NCBI GenBank assembly: GCA_902801765.1
Contig: CADCJO010000006.1
Coordinates: 58,058 to 122,057, forward strand
Source: an uncultured Eubacteriales bacterium
GTDB taxonomy: Bacteria > Bacillota > Clostridia > Christensenellales > Aristaeellaceae
Direction: 5' to 3'
Length of the DNA stretch: 64,000 bases
The position numbers and the translations under genes were made by a program. Shown here piece after piece: positions 23,183 through 31,895 of this stretch (position 1 is its first letter; every line of letters begins with the position of its first letter). The notes under the pieces are model-generated. The model saw only the letters and a program-made list of their open reading frames with translations, did not search any database and was not told where the DNA came from.

Positions 23183-24058
23183 TCAGCGCTGCGGCAAAGA
23201 CTTCTTATAAGCCTTCGGAGAGGCTCCTACATATTTATAAAACAGCCGAAGAAAGTTGGAATAATTTTCAAAGCCGCATTGCTCCGATACTGTGTTGAGC
23301 GACACGCTGCCGGGAATCAGCTTTTTCGCCAGCATCACCCGGCGGTACAGGACATACTCATATACACTGCGGCTGGTGTACTTCTTGAATTCATGAGAGA
23401 GGTAGGATACGCTGACGCCAAACTGCTGGGCCAGGTTTTCCACGTTCAGCGGCTTCATATAATTTTCGTTGATGTACATCAAAATATCGTGAATGGCGGA
23501 AGAACCCGCGTCCGTGCGGGGCGGAGGCCCGGCGCGGCGCATGGATTCGCAGATGATTTCCAGGATGGGCAGCAGCAGGCAGTAATCCCGAAACCGGGAA
23601 AGGGGTTCCTCTTCCCGCTGATTTTCCCGCAGGCGCAGCAGCATATCCCGGCACTTCCGCGATTCTTCAGGGGTTAACGGAAACTGATGATGCCCGTTGG
23701 ATACCTTCGCCTGGAAGTATGCGTCCAGGTCAATCTGAGCACAGCCGCACATTTTCAGCGTGTCAGAATTGATGTACAGAAACGCCCGCTCGTAATCCGC
23801 CCCCGGCGGCACCGTAGCCCCATGCATGGCGAAGGGCGGAATAATATACAGCTGATCGGGCCGCATCTCATAATAATACTGGTCAATATCCATCATGCGC
23901 CCGCCGTGGAGATGCAGGAATAATTCATAAAAATCATGGCAATGGCTGATATACCGAAAGTTTTCCCCCACCGTATGGGTGTAGCAGGCTTCAAAATCCG
24001 TCTGATTATTGCCCATACTGCTGTATTGGTCAAACTGAATTGAATCTATTTTTGACAA
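23183..24058 (-). CDS. AraC-family regulator with cupin sensor domain
   Basis: This 291-residue protein has an N-terminal cupin-like arabinose-binding fold (CHDFYELFLHLHGG, YYEMRPDQLYIIPPFAMHG) and two C-terminal helix-turn-helix motifs (LAQQFGVSVSYLSHEFK; ISLNTV-type segment then CGFENYSNFLRLFYKYVG). A TTG start at 24058 is preferred: AGGAGG lies eight bases upstream and is itself inside the longer ATG-started frame from 24082. It is divergent from the LplB-type transporter operon starting at 24290, so it very likely senses that sugar and controls uptake. Confidence 0.9.
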   Translation of the reverse strand: MSKIDSIQFDQYSSMGNNQTDFEACYTHTVGENFRYISHCHDFYELFLHLHGGRMMDIDQYYYEMRPDQLYIIPPFAMHGATVPPGADYERAFLYINSDTLKMCGCAQIDLDAYFQAKVSNGHHQFPLTPEESRKCRDMLLRLRENQREEEPLSRFRDYCLLLPILEIICESMRRAGPPPRTDAGSSAIHDILMYINENYMKPLNVENLAQQFGVSVSYLSHEFKKYTSRSVYEYVLYRRVMLAKKLIPGSVSLNTVSEQCGFENYSNFLRLFYKYVGASPKAYKKSLPQR

Positions 24059-24087
24059 TCCTTGCGCCTCCTTTCTATGCACTTTCT

Positions 24088-24116
24088 ATAATAATGCAGG
24101 ATTTATATAAAATCAA
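24088..24116 (-). promoter_or_regulatory. Promoter of the AraC-type regulator
   Basis: On the minus strand TTGATT (24116-24111) and TATTAT (24093-24088) are 17 bases apart, about 30 bases upstream of the TTG start. Confidence 0.6.
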
Positions 24117-24289
24117 GCAAAAAATATGTAGATTTTCTAAAATGAGATTTGATAAAATAAATGCGAATGAAACAGACCTGTTACAAACGTACCGGTTTTC
24201 ACATTTTGTCCCGCCAAACGGAAGGATCAGAAAACAGGGGAATGAATGATTTTCCGTTTTCAGACGACGCAGGAAAGGAAGGGATTCAT

Positions 24290-25252
24290 TTGGGAAGCAC
24301 GTTGACGACTCAACAGGTGAACGCCGCAAGAAAAAGAAATAAACACATGGGCTTCTCCTGGAAAACCTACATCAAGCGGTACTGGACGCTGTATCTGCTG
24401 CTGGTGCTGCCCATCGCCTTCTTTGTCATATTCCGCTATACGCCTATGGCGTATATCCTGCTGGCCTTCAAAAAGAACAATATCCTCCAGCCCCCGTGGC
24501 AGGTGGCCTGGGCCAAGAACAACGGCTTTGAATGGTTCATCAAGGCGTTCAACGACAAAAACTTCTTGGACGCCCTGCGCAACACCATCGTGCTGAACCT
24601 GCTGGATCTGATCATCGGCTCGCCCATGCCCATCATCATGGCCATTCTGCTGAACGAGCTGGCCTATCCCAAGTTCAAGCGTGTCACCCAAACGGTGCTC
24701 TACCTGCCCCACTTCCTGAGCTGGGTCATCATTTCCAGCATCACCCTGCGCCTGTTCGCCACCAACGACGGCCTGATCAACAAAGCCTTTGGCACGGCAA
24801 TCCCATTCGTGGGGACGGAGGGCAACTGGCGCGCCACCTACATTGTTCTGGGTATCTGGAAGGAATGCGGCTGGAACACGATTATTTATCTGGCCGCCCT
24901 GACTGCTATCAGCCCCGAGCTGTATGAAGCCGCGGAAGTGGATGGCGCGGGCCGCCTGCGCAAGATCTGGCACGTGACGCTGCCCGGCATCCGCTCCACC
25001 ATCATCGTGCTGCTGATCATGAACCTGGGCCATATCCTTGGCTCCGAGTTCGACCGACCGTTTACCTTAAGCAATCCCCTGGTGGAGGGGGCCAGCAAGA
25101 CCATCTCCATCTTCGTGTATGAGCGCGGTATCCAGGGCAGCCAGTTCTCGCTGAGCACCGCCGTGGGCTTGTTCCAGAGCGTGGTGTGCGTGATCTTCCT
25201 GCTGCTCTCCAACTGGCTGGCCAAGAAATTTGGCGAGCGGGGCGTCTGGTAA
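24290..25252 (+). CDS. Sugar ABC transporter permease, LplB type
   Basis: This 320-residue membrane protein has six predicted helices and the permease EAA loop EAAEVDGAGRLRKIWHVTLP, which contacts the ATPase. The start phrase YLLLVLPIAFFVIFRYTPMAY is typical of LplB/YtcQ-class carbohydrate permeases. I choose TTG 24290 because GGAAGGG is six bases upstream; in-frame ATG 24242 and 24161 lack good ribosome sites. It forms an operon with the second permease (13 bp downstream) and the binding protein. No ATPase gene is present, so a shared MsmX-like ATPase elsewhere is expected. Confidence 0.92.
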   Translation: MGSTLTTQQVNAARKRNKHMGFSWKTYIKRYWTLYLLLVLPIAFFVIFRYTPMAYILLAFKKNNILQPPWQVAWAKNNGFEWFIKAFNDKNFLDALRNTIVLNLLDLIIGSPMPIIMAILLNELAYPKFKRVTQTVLYLPHFLSWVIISSITLRLFATNDGLINKAFGTAIPFVGTEGNWRATYIVLGIWKECGWNTIIYLAALTAISPELYEAAEVDGAGRLRKIWHVTLPGIRSTIIVLLIMNLGHILGSEFDRPFTLSNPLVEGASKTISIFVYERGIQGSQFSLSTAVGLFQSVVCVIFLLLSNWLAKKFGERGVW

Positions 25253-25265
25253 GGGGGTGGATGAA

Positions 25266-26195
25266 ATGAGCACAAAGCAAGCGACTCTGTCCTCCAAGCA
25301 TCTAAAGGACGGCATGATTAAATCCAAAAAGACCCAGGTCGGCGATTTGCTGATCGCCCTGTTCTGCCTGATCCTGATGCTGATCTGCCTCATTCCCATG
25401 GTGCACGTGCTGGCGTGCAGCCTGTCCTCCGCCGACGCGCTGGTGCGCAACGACGTGTTTCTCTGGCCCAAGGGCTGGAACACGGAAGCCTACCGCACCG
25501 TGCTGACCACCGAAAAGTACGTCCGCTCCCTGTGGTGGACGGCGCTGCTGACGGTGGGCTGCACCCTGCTGTCCCTGTTCTTGACCATCTGCGCCGCCTA
25601 TCCGCTGACCTACTCCAACCTGAAGGGCGGCAAATTTATCAACTTTATCATCCTGTTCACCATGTATTTCAGCGCGGGCACCATCCCGTCCTACATCCTG
25701 CTGAATAACCTGAAAATGCTCAACACCCCCTGGGCGCTGATCATCCCCAACTGCATCAGCGTATTCAACGTGATCATCATGCGTTCCTTCTTCTACGGCG
25801 TGCCGGAGAGCTTGCGCGAGGCCGCCGAGATTGACGGCGCAGGCCCCATCCGCACGCTGGTGCAGGTGTATCTGCCCCTGAGCCTGCCGGTCATTGCCAC
25901 CCTGGCGCTGTTCTACGCCGTGGGCCGCTGGAACGGCTTCTCCGACGCGCTGATGTACCTGAAAAAATCCAGCGCAGAAAAGTATTGGCCTATTCAGCTG
26001 CTGCTGTACAACGTCATCAAGAACTCCACCCAGACCAGCGAACAGGCCGCCCAGGAAGGCTTCTTCTCCAACGGTGTTTCCAAGACCATCCAGATGGCCA
26101 CCGTTATGTTCGCCACTGTCCCGATCCTGATTGTGTATCCCTGGCTGCAAAGGTACTTCGTGTCCGGCGTCACCATCGGCGCGGTGAAAGGGTAA
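25266..26195 (+). CDS. Sugar ABC transporter permease, LplC/AraQ type
   Basis: This 309-residue permease has six predicted membrane segments and the EAA loop EAAEIDGAGPIRTLVQVYLP. The start (about residues 20-45, IALFCLILMLICLIPMVHVL) is the first helix. ATG 25266 follows GGGGGTGG; an ATG five bases earlier is out of frame and stops at once. It pairs with the upstream LplB-type permease. The C-terminus RYFVSGVTIGAVKG is the conserved family ending. Substrate unknown, probably an oligosaccharide. Confidence 0.93.
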   Translation: MSTKQATLSSKHLKDGMIKSKKTQVGDLLIALFCLILMLICLIPMVHVLACSLSSADALVRNDVFLWPKGWNTEAYRTVLTTEKYVRSLWWTALLTVGCTLLSLFLTICAAYPLTYSNLKGGKFINFIILFTMYFSAGTIPSYILLNNLKMLNTPWALIIPNCISVFNVIIMRSFFYGVPESLREAAEIDGAGPIRTLVQVYLPLSLPVIATLALFYAVGRWNGFSDALMYLKKSSAEKYWPIQLLLYNVIKNSTQTSEQAAQEGFFSNGVSKTIQMATVMFATVPILIVYPWLQRYFVSGVTIGAVKG

Positions 26196-26310
26196 GTTCT
26201 AAGCTAAAAGTTCTAAGTTCCAAGTTAAAAGTTCTAAGCTGAATAATGAATTTTTCTTTGTACACTATTTAGGGGGTCAAGATGGCTTAGAACTTGGAAC
26301 TTAGAACTTC
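26196..26310. repeat. Tandem and inverted GTTCTAAG/AACTTAGAAC repeat
   Basis: Just after the permease stop there are several short direct repeats of the type AGTTCTAAGTT with variants AGTTCCAAGTT, and about 70 bases later the inverted version (ACTTGGAACTTAGAAC, near 26292-26307). The two halves can pair into a long hairpin between permease and binding-protein genes. Similar short AT-rich repeats are seen in intergenic regions of many bacteria; its role here is unknown. Confidence 0.7.
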
Positions 26311-26365
26311 ATACTTCTTCGTTCCTAAGGGCAGGAGCCCTGAATATAAAAAGGAGGAAATACTC

Positions 26366-27982
26366 ATGAAACGTATCCTGGCACTGGTTCTCATGCTGGC
26401 GATGATCGCCACCCTGGGCGCGACGAGCGCGTTCGCCGCGGATGACGGCTTTGTGGACGGCAAGTTCACCAACACCCGCCACATCACCGTCGAAATCTTT
26501 AACCGCAACAACGACGGCGGCACCGATCCCACCAACAACGTGTGGACCGAATACCTGAAGAAGGGTATGCTGGAACGCTACAACGTGGAAGTTGAATACG
26601 TGTCCGTAGGCCGCTGGAGCGAAGTGGATGACCTGAACAACCTGCTGGCCATCGGCGATGCCCCCGACATCTGCTACACCTATTCCGCTCCCACCATCCT
26701 GAACTACGCGGGCATGGGCGGCGTGATCGACCTGGCTCCCTATCTGGAAGAATACGGCGATCAGCTGGAAGACCTCAAGGCCCTGATCGGCGCGGAAAAC
26801 CTGTTCTATGACAAGGACCCCGCCACCGGCACCGTGTACATGCTGCAAGGCGCGATGCCCAACAATGGCCGCATCACCACCTTCATCCGTCAGGACTGGC
26901 TGAATAAACTGGGCCTGGCCGTTCCCACCACCACCCAGGAATTCCATGACACGCTGGTTGCTTTCCGCGACAACGCCGAAACCCTGCTGGGCGCTGATGC
27001 CGACAAGATGGTGCCCTACACCACCTCCACCGACATCGGCTGGCGCAATGACCTGATGAGCATCAGCTTCGTTCCCGACGACGTGACCGACGAAACCCTG
27101 TACGTGTACGGCTATGACGATCGTCACCTGCTGTATCCGAACTACAAGGAAGGCATCCGCACCCTGAACGCCTGGTACAACGAAGGCCTGGTCTGGAAGG
27201 ACTTCGCTCTGTACACCGACAGCACCGAAGAAGACAACATGATGAAGGCCGGTTACGTGGGCGCCTTCATGCACAACTGGGACTATCCTTTCCGCAACGG
27301 TGAAGACTCCATCGCCGCCAACCTGATCCGCAACGTGGGCGAAGACGCGATGTACATCCCGATCGACTGCTTCGAGAACAATGCCGGCATCACCCGCAAG
27401 TTCCTGGGCAGCGTGGTCGGCAGCGACCGTAAGTCCTTCCTCCCCTCCACCTGCGACGAACCTCTGGCTGCTCTGCTGTACCTGAACTTCATCTCCAGCG
27501 CGGAAACCATCAAGTACCTGCAGACCGGTCTGGAAGGCACCAACTTCGTCATGGCTGAGGGCGGCGCTTATCAGATCCTGCCCGCCACCGGCGAATGGGT
27601 GAAGAACTCCGGCAACAACATCGACTACACCATGACCTGCAACGGCCTGTACCTGGGTGAAGCCACCGACGCGTCCACCGCGCTGAGCTATCCCGGCATC
27701 CCCGCGGACATCGTCATCCAGGCCAACGCCTACAGCAAAACCAACGGTCGCATCGCCAAGCACTTCAACTGCGGCACCATCGAAGCTGAAAACGACGTGG
27801 GCACCAGCCTGACCTCCAAGCGCGACGCGCTGCTGACCAAGGCTGTCACCGCTGCCGTTGATGCCTTCGACGCCGAATTCGACGCCGGCATGGCCGATTA
27901 CCTCGCTTCCGGCGGCCAGGCTATCATCGATGAACGCATCGAGAAGCTGGCCGAAGTGTACGGCATCCAGTACGAAAAGTAA
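26366..27982 (+). CDS. Extracellular sugar-binding protein, LplA type
   Basis: This 538-residue exported protein starts with a signal peptide MKRILALVLMLAMIATLGAT ending AFA. The mature part is a large family 1 solute-binding protein (ITVEIFNRNNDGGTDPTN; GDAPDICYTYSAPT). There is no lipobox cysteine, so membrane retention must be by another route. It has AAGGAGG eight bases upstream of ATG 26366. As the third gene of the LplBC operon it should set substrate specificity. A strong terminator follows. The codon use is very even and GC-rich, as expected for a highly expressed gene. Confidence 0.93.
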   Translation: MKRILALVLMLAMIATLGATSAFAADDGFVDGKFTNTRHITVEIFNRNNDGGTDPTNNVWTEYLKKGMLERYNVEVEYVSVGRWSEVDDLNNLLAIGDAPDICYTYSAPTILNYAGMGGVIDLAPYLEEYGDQLEDLKALIGAENLFYDKDPATGTVYMLQGAMPNNGRITTFIRQDWLNKLGLAVPTTTQEFHDTLVAFRDNAETLLGADADKMVPYTTSTDIGWRNDLMSISFVPDDVTDETLYVYGYDDRHLLYPNYKEGIRTLNAWYNEGLVWKDFALYTDSTEEDNMMKAGYVGAFMHNWDYPFRNGEDSIAANLIRNVGEDAMYIPIDCFENNAGITRKFLGSVVGSDRKSFLPSTCDEPLAALLYLNFISSAETIKYLQTGLEGTNFVMAEGGAYQILPATGEWVKNSGNNIDYTMTCNGLYLGEATDASTALSYPGIPADIVIQANAYSKTNGRIAKHFNCGTIEAENDVGTSLTSKRDALLTKAVTAAVDAFDAEFDAGMADYLASGGQAIIDERIEKLAEVYGIQYEK

Positions 27983-27994
27983 TTCCAAAACAAC

Positions 27995-28036
27995 AAAAAG
28001 AGAGGCGCGTGTCTTGGACACGCGTCCCTCTTTTTG
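27995..28036 (+). terminator. Terminator of the LplBC-binding-protein operon
   Basis: A 19-base stem, AAAAAGAGAGGCGCGTGTC (27995-28013) with its complement (28017-28035), is closed by TTG and ends in TTTTT. Confidence 0.92.
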
Positions 28037-28069
28037 ATTATGTCCGCCTCGGCCCGCACTTCCGCTTCA

Positions 28070-28266
28070 TACTATTGCTCGTCTAAAATATCGAAAGATT
28101 CGGGATGAATTTTTCGTTCTGACAAAGCTGAATGAAGGGAGGACGAACCGTCGATGACCGCCTGTGGCGGGAATCTCATCGACGGTGAGATCAGCCGAAA
28201 CGAGCAATCACCGCTTTGCGGCGGAAAAGACGCCCGAAGATTCAATGGTTTTGACGAGAAACAGTA
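28070..28266. repeat. Family C MITE-like element, copy 2
   Basis: About 197 bp. The left end ATACTATTGCTCGTC and right end (opposite strand) ATACTGTTTCTCGTC are inverted, and both continue to a shared GATTCGGG or TCTTCGGG. The interior includes GAATGAAGGGAGG, as in copy 1, plus a CGTCGATGACC/ATCGACG hairpin and AGCCGAAACGAGCAATC, a piece also found inside family A copy 3 (42664). Confidence 0.7.
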
Positions 28267-28302
28267 TCATATAAAAGCTGAGGAACCGAATTGCTGATAA
28301 GG

Positions 28303-29190
28303 CTAAAACAGGTCCAGGGTACTGCTCAGGTATATTTCTTCCCGGACATTCAACTGATATTCCGGCTTCGTCATGTAATACAGCAAAAACTCCAGCAGAA
28401 GGGCGCTGCCCAGACTGCGTCCCTCAATTTTAAACTGGGAAAAACCGCAGGGCAAATAGATGTTCAGAATATTTTCCACACTGATGAAGCCGGGATTTTT
28501 CATGGCATCAGAAAAACGGTAGCCCCTGTGCGCGGTCGGCGACACGCAGAGGTGATCCGCACAGATCTCCCCCAGGTTTTTTCGGCTGACATTTTCATAG
28601 CATGCTTTTCTGTCAGGGCAGTCAAACCAGCAGCACTCATTGCACAGAAATTCCACTTTCCGCTTCTGGGATTCACTCAAACCGTTTAATCTGTCGAAGG
28701 CTTTATTCAGCCTGAAATCGGGCACTACATAGCGAAACTCCGGGCGGTCCAATTCGGTTCTGAACTGTTCAAATTCCGTCAGGACCTTGGTGGTGGAAGA
28801 AACAAAGTAAAAACCGGGAAACTTCTGCCGCAGATACCGCAGCAGCAAGTCCGAGCAAATGATCACGCCGTTTGAACCGCTGTTTTCAAATATGGCGCAC
28901 AGGGCGTTGCATTTGCGGTCGTTCAGATGTTCTTCCCGCAGCAGGGAATTGCTGAAGGTCAGCCGTGAGGAAATACCGTGCTTTCGCATCAGCGAGGCCG
29001 CGTTCTCCGCTTTTTCATCACCGAATCCAACTCTTCCTCCTCCCCAGAGGCAGTCACCCGGCGCGCCGTAAATGGAGCCGATTTCGCACCAGTCGTAAAA
29101 CCATTCTCTGCGCTCCCGGAAAAGAGGCAGGAAAGACTGATAAAAATCATAAAATTCAAATAATCCAGGCAAATGATAATATGCTTTCAT
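28303..29190 (-). CDS. U32-like protein with cysteine cluster, function unknown
   Basis: This 295-residue protein begins MKAYYHLPGLFEFYDFYQSF and is highly conserved among Clostridia as far as I recall, without a known role. It reads like a TIM-barrel of the peptidase U32/UbiU type, with DWCEIGSIYGAPGDCLWGG near the start and a cysteine cluster NECCWFDCPDRKACYEN (about 183-199) that could hold an Fe-S cluster. The segment GFSQFKIEGR near the C-terminus matches the FKIEGR signature of U32 proteins. ATG 29190 overlaps the stop of the DUF1801 gene (ATGA), so start and coupling are clear. Terminal DLF ends 28303. Confidence 0.75.
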   Translation of the reverse strand: MKAYYHLPGLFEFYDFYQSFLPLFRERREWFYDWCEIGSIYGAPGDCLWGGGRVGFGDEKAENAASLMRKHGISSRLTFSNSLLREEHLNDRKCNALCAIFENSGSNGVIICSDLLLRYLRQKFPGFYFVSSTTKVLTEFEQFRTELDRPEFRYVVPDFRLNKAFDRLNGLSESQKRKVEFLCNECCWFDCPDRKACYENVSRKNLGEICADHLCVSPTAHRGYRFSDAMKNPGFISVENILNIYLPCGFSQFKIEGRSLGSALLLEFLLYYMTKPEYQLNVREEIYLSSTLDLF

Positions 29191-29591
29191 TTTCCGTACA
29201 TTTCCAAACACCAGCGGGCAATTCTGGCAATCAGTTCCTTGGGCAATTCCCGATCATAGGGAAGCCGAATCGTGCCCTTGCTCACGTCATATTCCTTCAA
29301 ATCCTCCGCGAACACACCCGTAGCCTCGCCGCCGGGATAAAGGCCCAGGTGCTTCCTGGAGGCGGCGAAATGGATCAGGTTCCTGCCCTTCCAGTAGGTG
29401 GGCATGGACCAGGAAATGCGCTCCTCAGTTTCGGGAAGCGCGGCGCGCAGGATGGCCCGAAGCTCCCGCAGCGCGGGCTGTACGGCGGCGTCCTGCTGCT
29501 CGATGTATTCGTCAATCGTCTTGGGCTTTTGGCAGTAGTGGGATTGACCCTGCTTGTCAAACGTGCGCCCGCACGTGGGGCATTGCCACAT
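29187..29591 (-). CDS. DUF1801 protein with N-terminal zinc knuckle
   Basis: This 134-residue protein starts with a CPTCGRTF...HYC motif that may bind zinc, then a DUF1801 (YdhG-like) domain: IDEYIEQQDAAVQPALRELR, PETEERISWSMPTYW, LGLYPGGEA and GTIRLPYD. The family includes frataxin-like iron chaperones such as YdhG, but many members are uncharacterised. It overlaps the U32-like gene by 4 bp, so the two act from one transcript. A shared link to iron or Fe-S chemistry with that Cys-rich neighbour is an inference. Confidence 0.85.
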   Translation of the reverse strand: MWQCPTCGRTFDKQGQSHYCQKPKTIDEYIEQQDAAVQPALRELRAILRAALPETEERISWSMPTYWKGRNLIHFAASRKHLGLYPGGEATGVFAEDLKEYDVSKGTIRLPYDRELPKELIARIARWCLEMYGK

Positions 29592-29623
29592 ATCAGTATT
29601 CCCTTCTCCGATTTATGATAAAA

Positions 29624-29660
29624 GAAGAAAAAACCCAGGAAATCGCTGATTCCCTGGGTT
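29624..29660 (-). terminator. Terminator of the rplM-rpsI operon
   Basis: AACCCAGG (29632-29639) pairs with CCTGGGTT (29653-29660). On the minus strand the stem ends in a T-run. It lies 12 bases after the rpsI stop. Confidence 0.88.
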
Positions 29661-29671
29661 GATAAGCATTG

Positions 29672-30061
29672 TTAACGCTTGCTGAACTGAGGCGCGCGAC
29701 GGGCGGCTTTGAGGCCGTACTTCTTGCGTTCCTTCATACGAGGGTCACGGGTGAGGAAACCGGCCTTTTTCAGGGCGTCCCGCAGTTCGGGATTCACCTT
29801 GCACAGGGCGCGGCTGATGCCGTGACGGATAGCGCCGGCCTGACCGGTCAGGCCGCCGCCGCGAACATTGACCAGCACGTCGAAGCTGCCGCCGACGTTA
29901 ACCAGGTTCATGGGCTGACGCACGGTCATCTTCAGGGTTTCCAGACCGAAATAATCGTCGATATCGCGCTTGTTAATCAAAACTTTGCCTTCACCGGGCA
30001 CGAGACGCACACGGGCGACCGCGGACTTCCGACGGCCAACGGCGTTGAAATCATTTGCCAT
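29672..30061 (-). CDS. rpsI: 30S ribosomal protein S9
   Basis: This 129-residue protein has the universal S9 features: [14 protein letters not shown] at the start, [19 protein letters not shown] in the middle and the basic tail ending QFSKR, which contacts P-site tRNA. Length is normal. It follows rplM by 27 bp, and a terminator closes the operon. The ATG at 30061 has an AAGGAG site. Confidence 0.98.
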   Translation of the reverse strand: MANDFNAVGRRKSAVARVRLVPGEGKVLINKRDIDDYFGLETLKMTVRQPMNLVNVGGSFDVLVNVRGGGLTGQAGAIRHGISRALCKVNPELRDALKKAGFLTRDPRMKERKKYGLKAARRAPQFSKR

Positions 30062-30088
30062 GATCGTTTACTCCTTCCGCTTCGCTTC

Positions 30089-30523
30089 TTACTTGATGAG
30101 TTCCAGCTTTTCGGGCTTCTGCGCGGCCTGTTCATGTTCGGGGCCGGCATAGATGCGCAGTTTGGAGGCCATCTGACGACCCAGGGGGCCCTTGGGCAGC
30201 ATGCCCACGATGGCGTGGCGCACCGCGAATTCGGGCTTTTCAGCAATCAGCTTGCGGTACTTGGTTTCCTTGAGGCCACCGGCATAACCGGAATGATGAT
30301 AATAGATCTTCTGGTCCAGCTTTTTGCCGGTTAGCACAATCTTGGAAGCGTTCACGATGATCACGTGATCGCCGGTATCCACATGGGGCGTATAGATGGG
30401 CTTGTTCTTGCCGCGCAGGATATTGGCCACCTGGCTGGCGAGACGACCAAGCACCATGCCGTCTGCATCAACGACATACCACTTGCGCTCTACGTTCTGC
30501 GCATTTGCCATATAGGTGTTCAA
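30089..30523 (-). CDS. rplM: 50S ribosomal protein L13
   Basis: This 144-residue L13 carries [16 protein letters not shown], the [13 protein letters not shown] core and [14 protein letters not shown]. The start is TTG 30523, eight bases after AGGAGG, giving MNTYMANAQ, which aligns with the usual family N-terminus. It is first in the rplM-rpsI operon, with a strong promoter about 115 bases upstream. Confidence 0.97.
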   Translation of the reverse strand: MNTYMANAQNVERKWYVVDADGMVLGRLASQVANILRGKNKPIYTPHVDTGDHVIIVNASKIVLTGKKLDQKIYYHHSGYAGGLKETKYRKLIAEKPEFAVRHAIVGMLPKGPLGRQMASKLRIYAGPEHEQAAQKPEKLELIK

Positions 30524-30631
30524 GTGAATTTCCTCCTTGAAAAATCAGGTAAACTTCTGTTGCCTTTCCGTGATGGTCGCACGTTCGGGCGTGTACAATA
30601 GCACCCGGGGCTAGCGGAGTCTATTGATGCG
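30524..30631 (-). ncRNA. Leader of rplM, candidate L13 autoregulatory leader
   Basis: The 5' UTR from the predicted transcription start (~30630) to the rplM TTG is about 107 bases and contains GC-rich pairing segments (CTAGCCCCGGG; GTACACGCCCGAACGTGCG). Firmicutes often have an L13 leader here that binds the ribosomal protein. I infer it from position and length; the specific Rfam structure was not verified. Confidence 0.4.
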
Positions 30632-30637
30632 TCTGAT

Positions 30638-30666
30638 AGTATACGAAATATTTCGTCTTTTGTCAA
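30638..30666 (-). promoter_or_regulatory. Strong sigma-A promoter of rplM-rpsI
   Basis: On the minus strand TTGACA (30666-30661) is followed after exactly 17 bases by TATACT (30643-30638), a near-consensus match. Confidence 0.88.
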
Positions 30667-30725
30667 GGTTTTTTCAGCATTTTCTTTCGGAAAATTGCCA
30701 TCTTTTCAGGTAAAAAACAGACGAT

Positions 30726-30758
30726 AAAACCGCTCCCCAAAGCTGAGGAGCGGCTTTT
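30726..30758 (-). terminator. Terminator after the SH3b gene
   Basis: CCGCTCC (30730-30736) pairs with GGAGCGG (30747-30753), with T-runs on both strands. It lies 52 bases past the stop of the SH3b gene. Confidence 0.82.
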
Positions 30759-30809
30759 CATCAAGCGGCCAAGGCCCGCCGGTTTGGATGATTGTTTTTT
30801 CCTGTTTTT

Positions 30810-31517
30810 TCAGAATTTGAGCATGTAGGTGCTTACAAAGCCCTGCTGGCCGTCGATTTCCACCTTGCTCCACAGTTTTCCCTTTTCCAGCACGATGACG
30901 GCGGTGCCGATGGGATATGCCTTGATGATCTTGGTCTTCATGCCGGGCGCTTTGCGGAAGTTGACATAGCAGCCGCCGTTGATATTTTTCAGGGTGGCGC
31001 AGGTCGGCTTCGAAGCAGGGGTGCAAGGAGCGGTCGATGCAGCCTGCTTCGCGCTCAGGTACGCGCTGGACATATAGCCTGTCAGTTCGCCTACCTTTAC
31101 TTTATACCAGGTCTCCCCCGCCTGAATCACGTTCACCGCTGTGTTGATGGGGAAGGATGTGATGATCTTCGCGCACAGGTTGGGCGCTTCCCGCAGGTTC
31201 AGACCGATGCCGGTATTGGTGCGCACGTACAGGGTTTTGCCGTTCTGGGCAAAGTTCAGGTACTTGGTCATCATGTAGCCAGCCTTGCCGTTGACCTTGA
31301 CCTGGCTCCAGGTTTCCCCCTTCTTGACCACTTCGATCCAGGTGCCCGTGCCATACTGGCCCAGCACCTTGGCGTCCAGCGACGCGGTTTGGCGCAGATT
31401 CAGCCCGCCGCCCTGCACGGTGGCAAACTCACTGGCCATCGCCGCCGCGGGCGCGGTCATGCACAGCGCCCCTGCCAGGGCGAAGCTGAGAATGCGATGG
31501 GTTTTCCAATTGCTCAT
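30810..31517 (-). CDS. Secreted protein with three SH3b domains
   Basis: This 235-residue protein has a signal peptide (about 1-29, cut after AMA) and three bacterial SH3 repeats, each with the GLNLRxxAS/APN or NFRKAPG pattern and a later ETWSQVKV, ETWYKVKV or KLWSKVEI strand with GYM/GFV. A Pro/Thr/Ala/Cys-rich linker precedes the third. SH3b domains usually bind peptidoglycan or cell-wall peptides. There is no catalytic domain, so it may be a wall-binding or structural protein. Its gene is single, with its own terminator. Confidence 0.88.
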   Translation of the reverse strand: MSNWKTHRILSFALAGALCMTAPAAAMASEFATVQGGGLNLRQTASLDAKVLGQYGTGTWIEVVKKGETWSQVKVNGKAGYMMTKYLNFAQNGKTLYVRTNTGIGLNLREAPNLCAKIITSFPINTAVNVIQAGETWYKVKVGELTGYMSSAYLSAKQAASTAPCTPASKPTCATLKNINGGCYVNFRKAPGMKTKIIKAYPIGTAVIVLEKGKLWSKVEIDGQQGFVSTYMLKF

Positions 31518-31745
31518 TGAGAGATTCCTCCTTTGTTGATTCGCTTGTTCCGGCCTTGACCGTACACCACAACGACGAATGCAAAGAGGTCATTCATCCC
31601 TTGTTTTATGGTAATTCCTGGAAAAATCGTTTCCTGCTTCCAAGTGTTTCCAGGGTGATCAGAAAGCCCTCTTTCGGAATAAAGGCATCATAACGCATCG
31701 AAAGCAAAAGTATCTGTCCCCCTTCTGCCAAATCATTCCAGCCTT

Positions 31746-31762
31746 GTTCATTCCGAATGAAC
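31746..31762. promoter_or_regulatory. Perfect 17-bp palindrome, candidate operator
   Basis: GTTCATTC, one central C, then GAATGAAC form an exact inverted repeat. It sits 45 bases before the -35 box of the branching enzyme, where an activator or repressor would bind. The binding protein is unknown. Confidence 0.45.
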
Positions 31763-31807
31763 GCTTCTGTTCACAAAAAGAACGGCAGTCCAAAGGTTCA
31801 AAGGCCC

Positions 31808-31836
31808 TTGCCATCCCAGCGTTTTGCTGTTATAAT
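31808..31836 (+). promoter_or_regulatory. Promoter of the branching enzyme gene
   Basis: TTGCCA (31808-31813) and a perfect TATAAT (31831-31836) are 17 bases apart, 60 bases before ATG 31896. Confidence 0.75.
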
Positions 31837-31895
31837 ATGAATGAAGAAAGTGCATAGCAATCATATGCCAATTGACGGAAAGGCGGTTTTGACCC

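Larger units (their letters stand above)
31518..31895. other. Intergenic region between SH3b and branching-enzyme genes
   Basis: This 378-base divergent gap holds a ribosome site for the SH3b gene (AGGAGG near 31530), a perfect 17-bp palindrome (31746-31762) and a branching-enzyme promoter (31808-31836). I see no gene in it. Confidence 0.6.

Noticed and set aside
23183-24082. ATG 24082 as start of the AraC gene
   Set aside because: The AGGAGG site lies inside that frame and points to TTG 24058.
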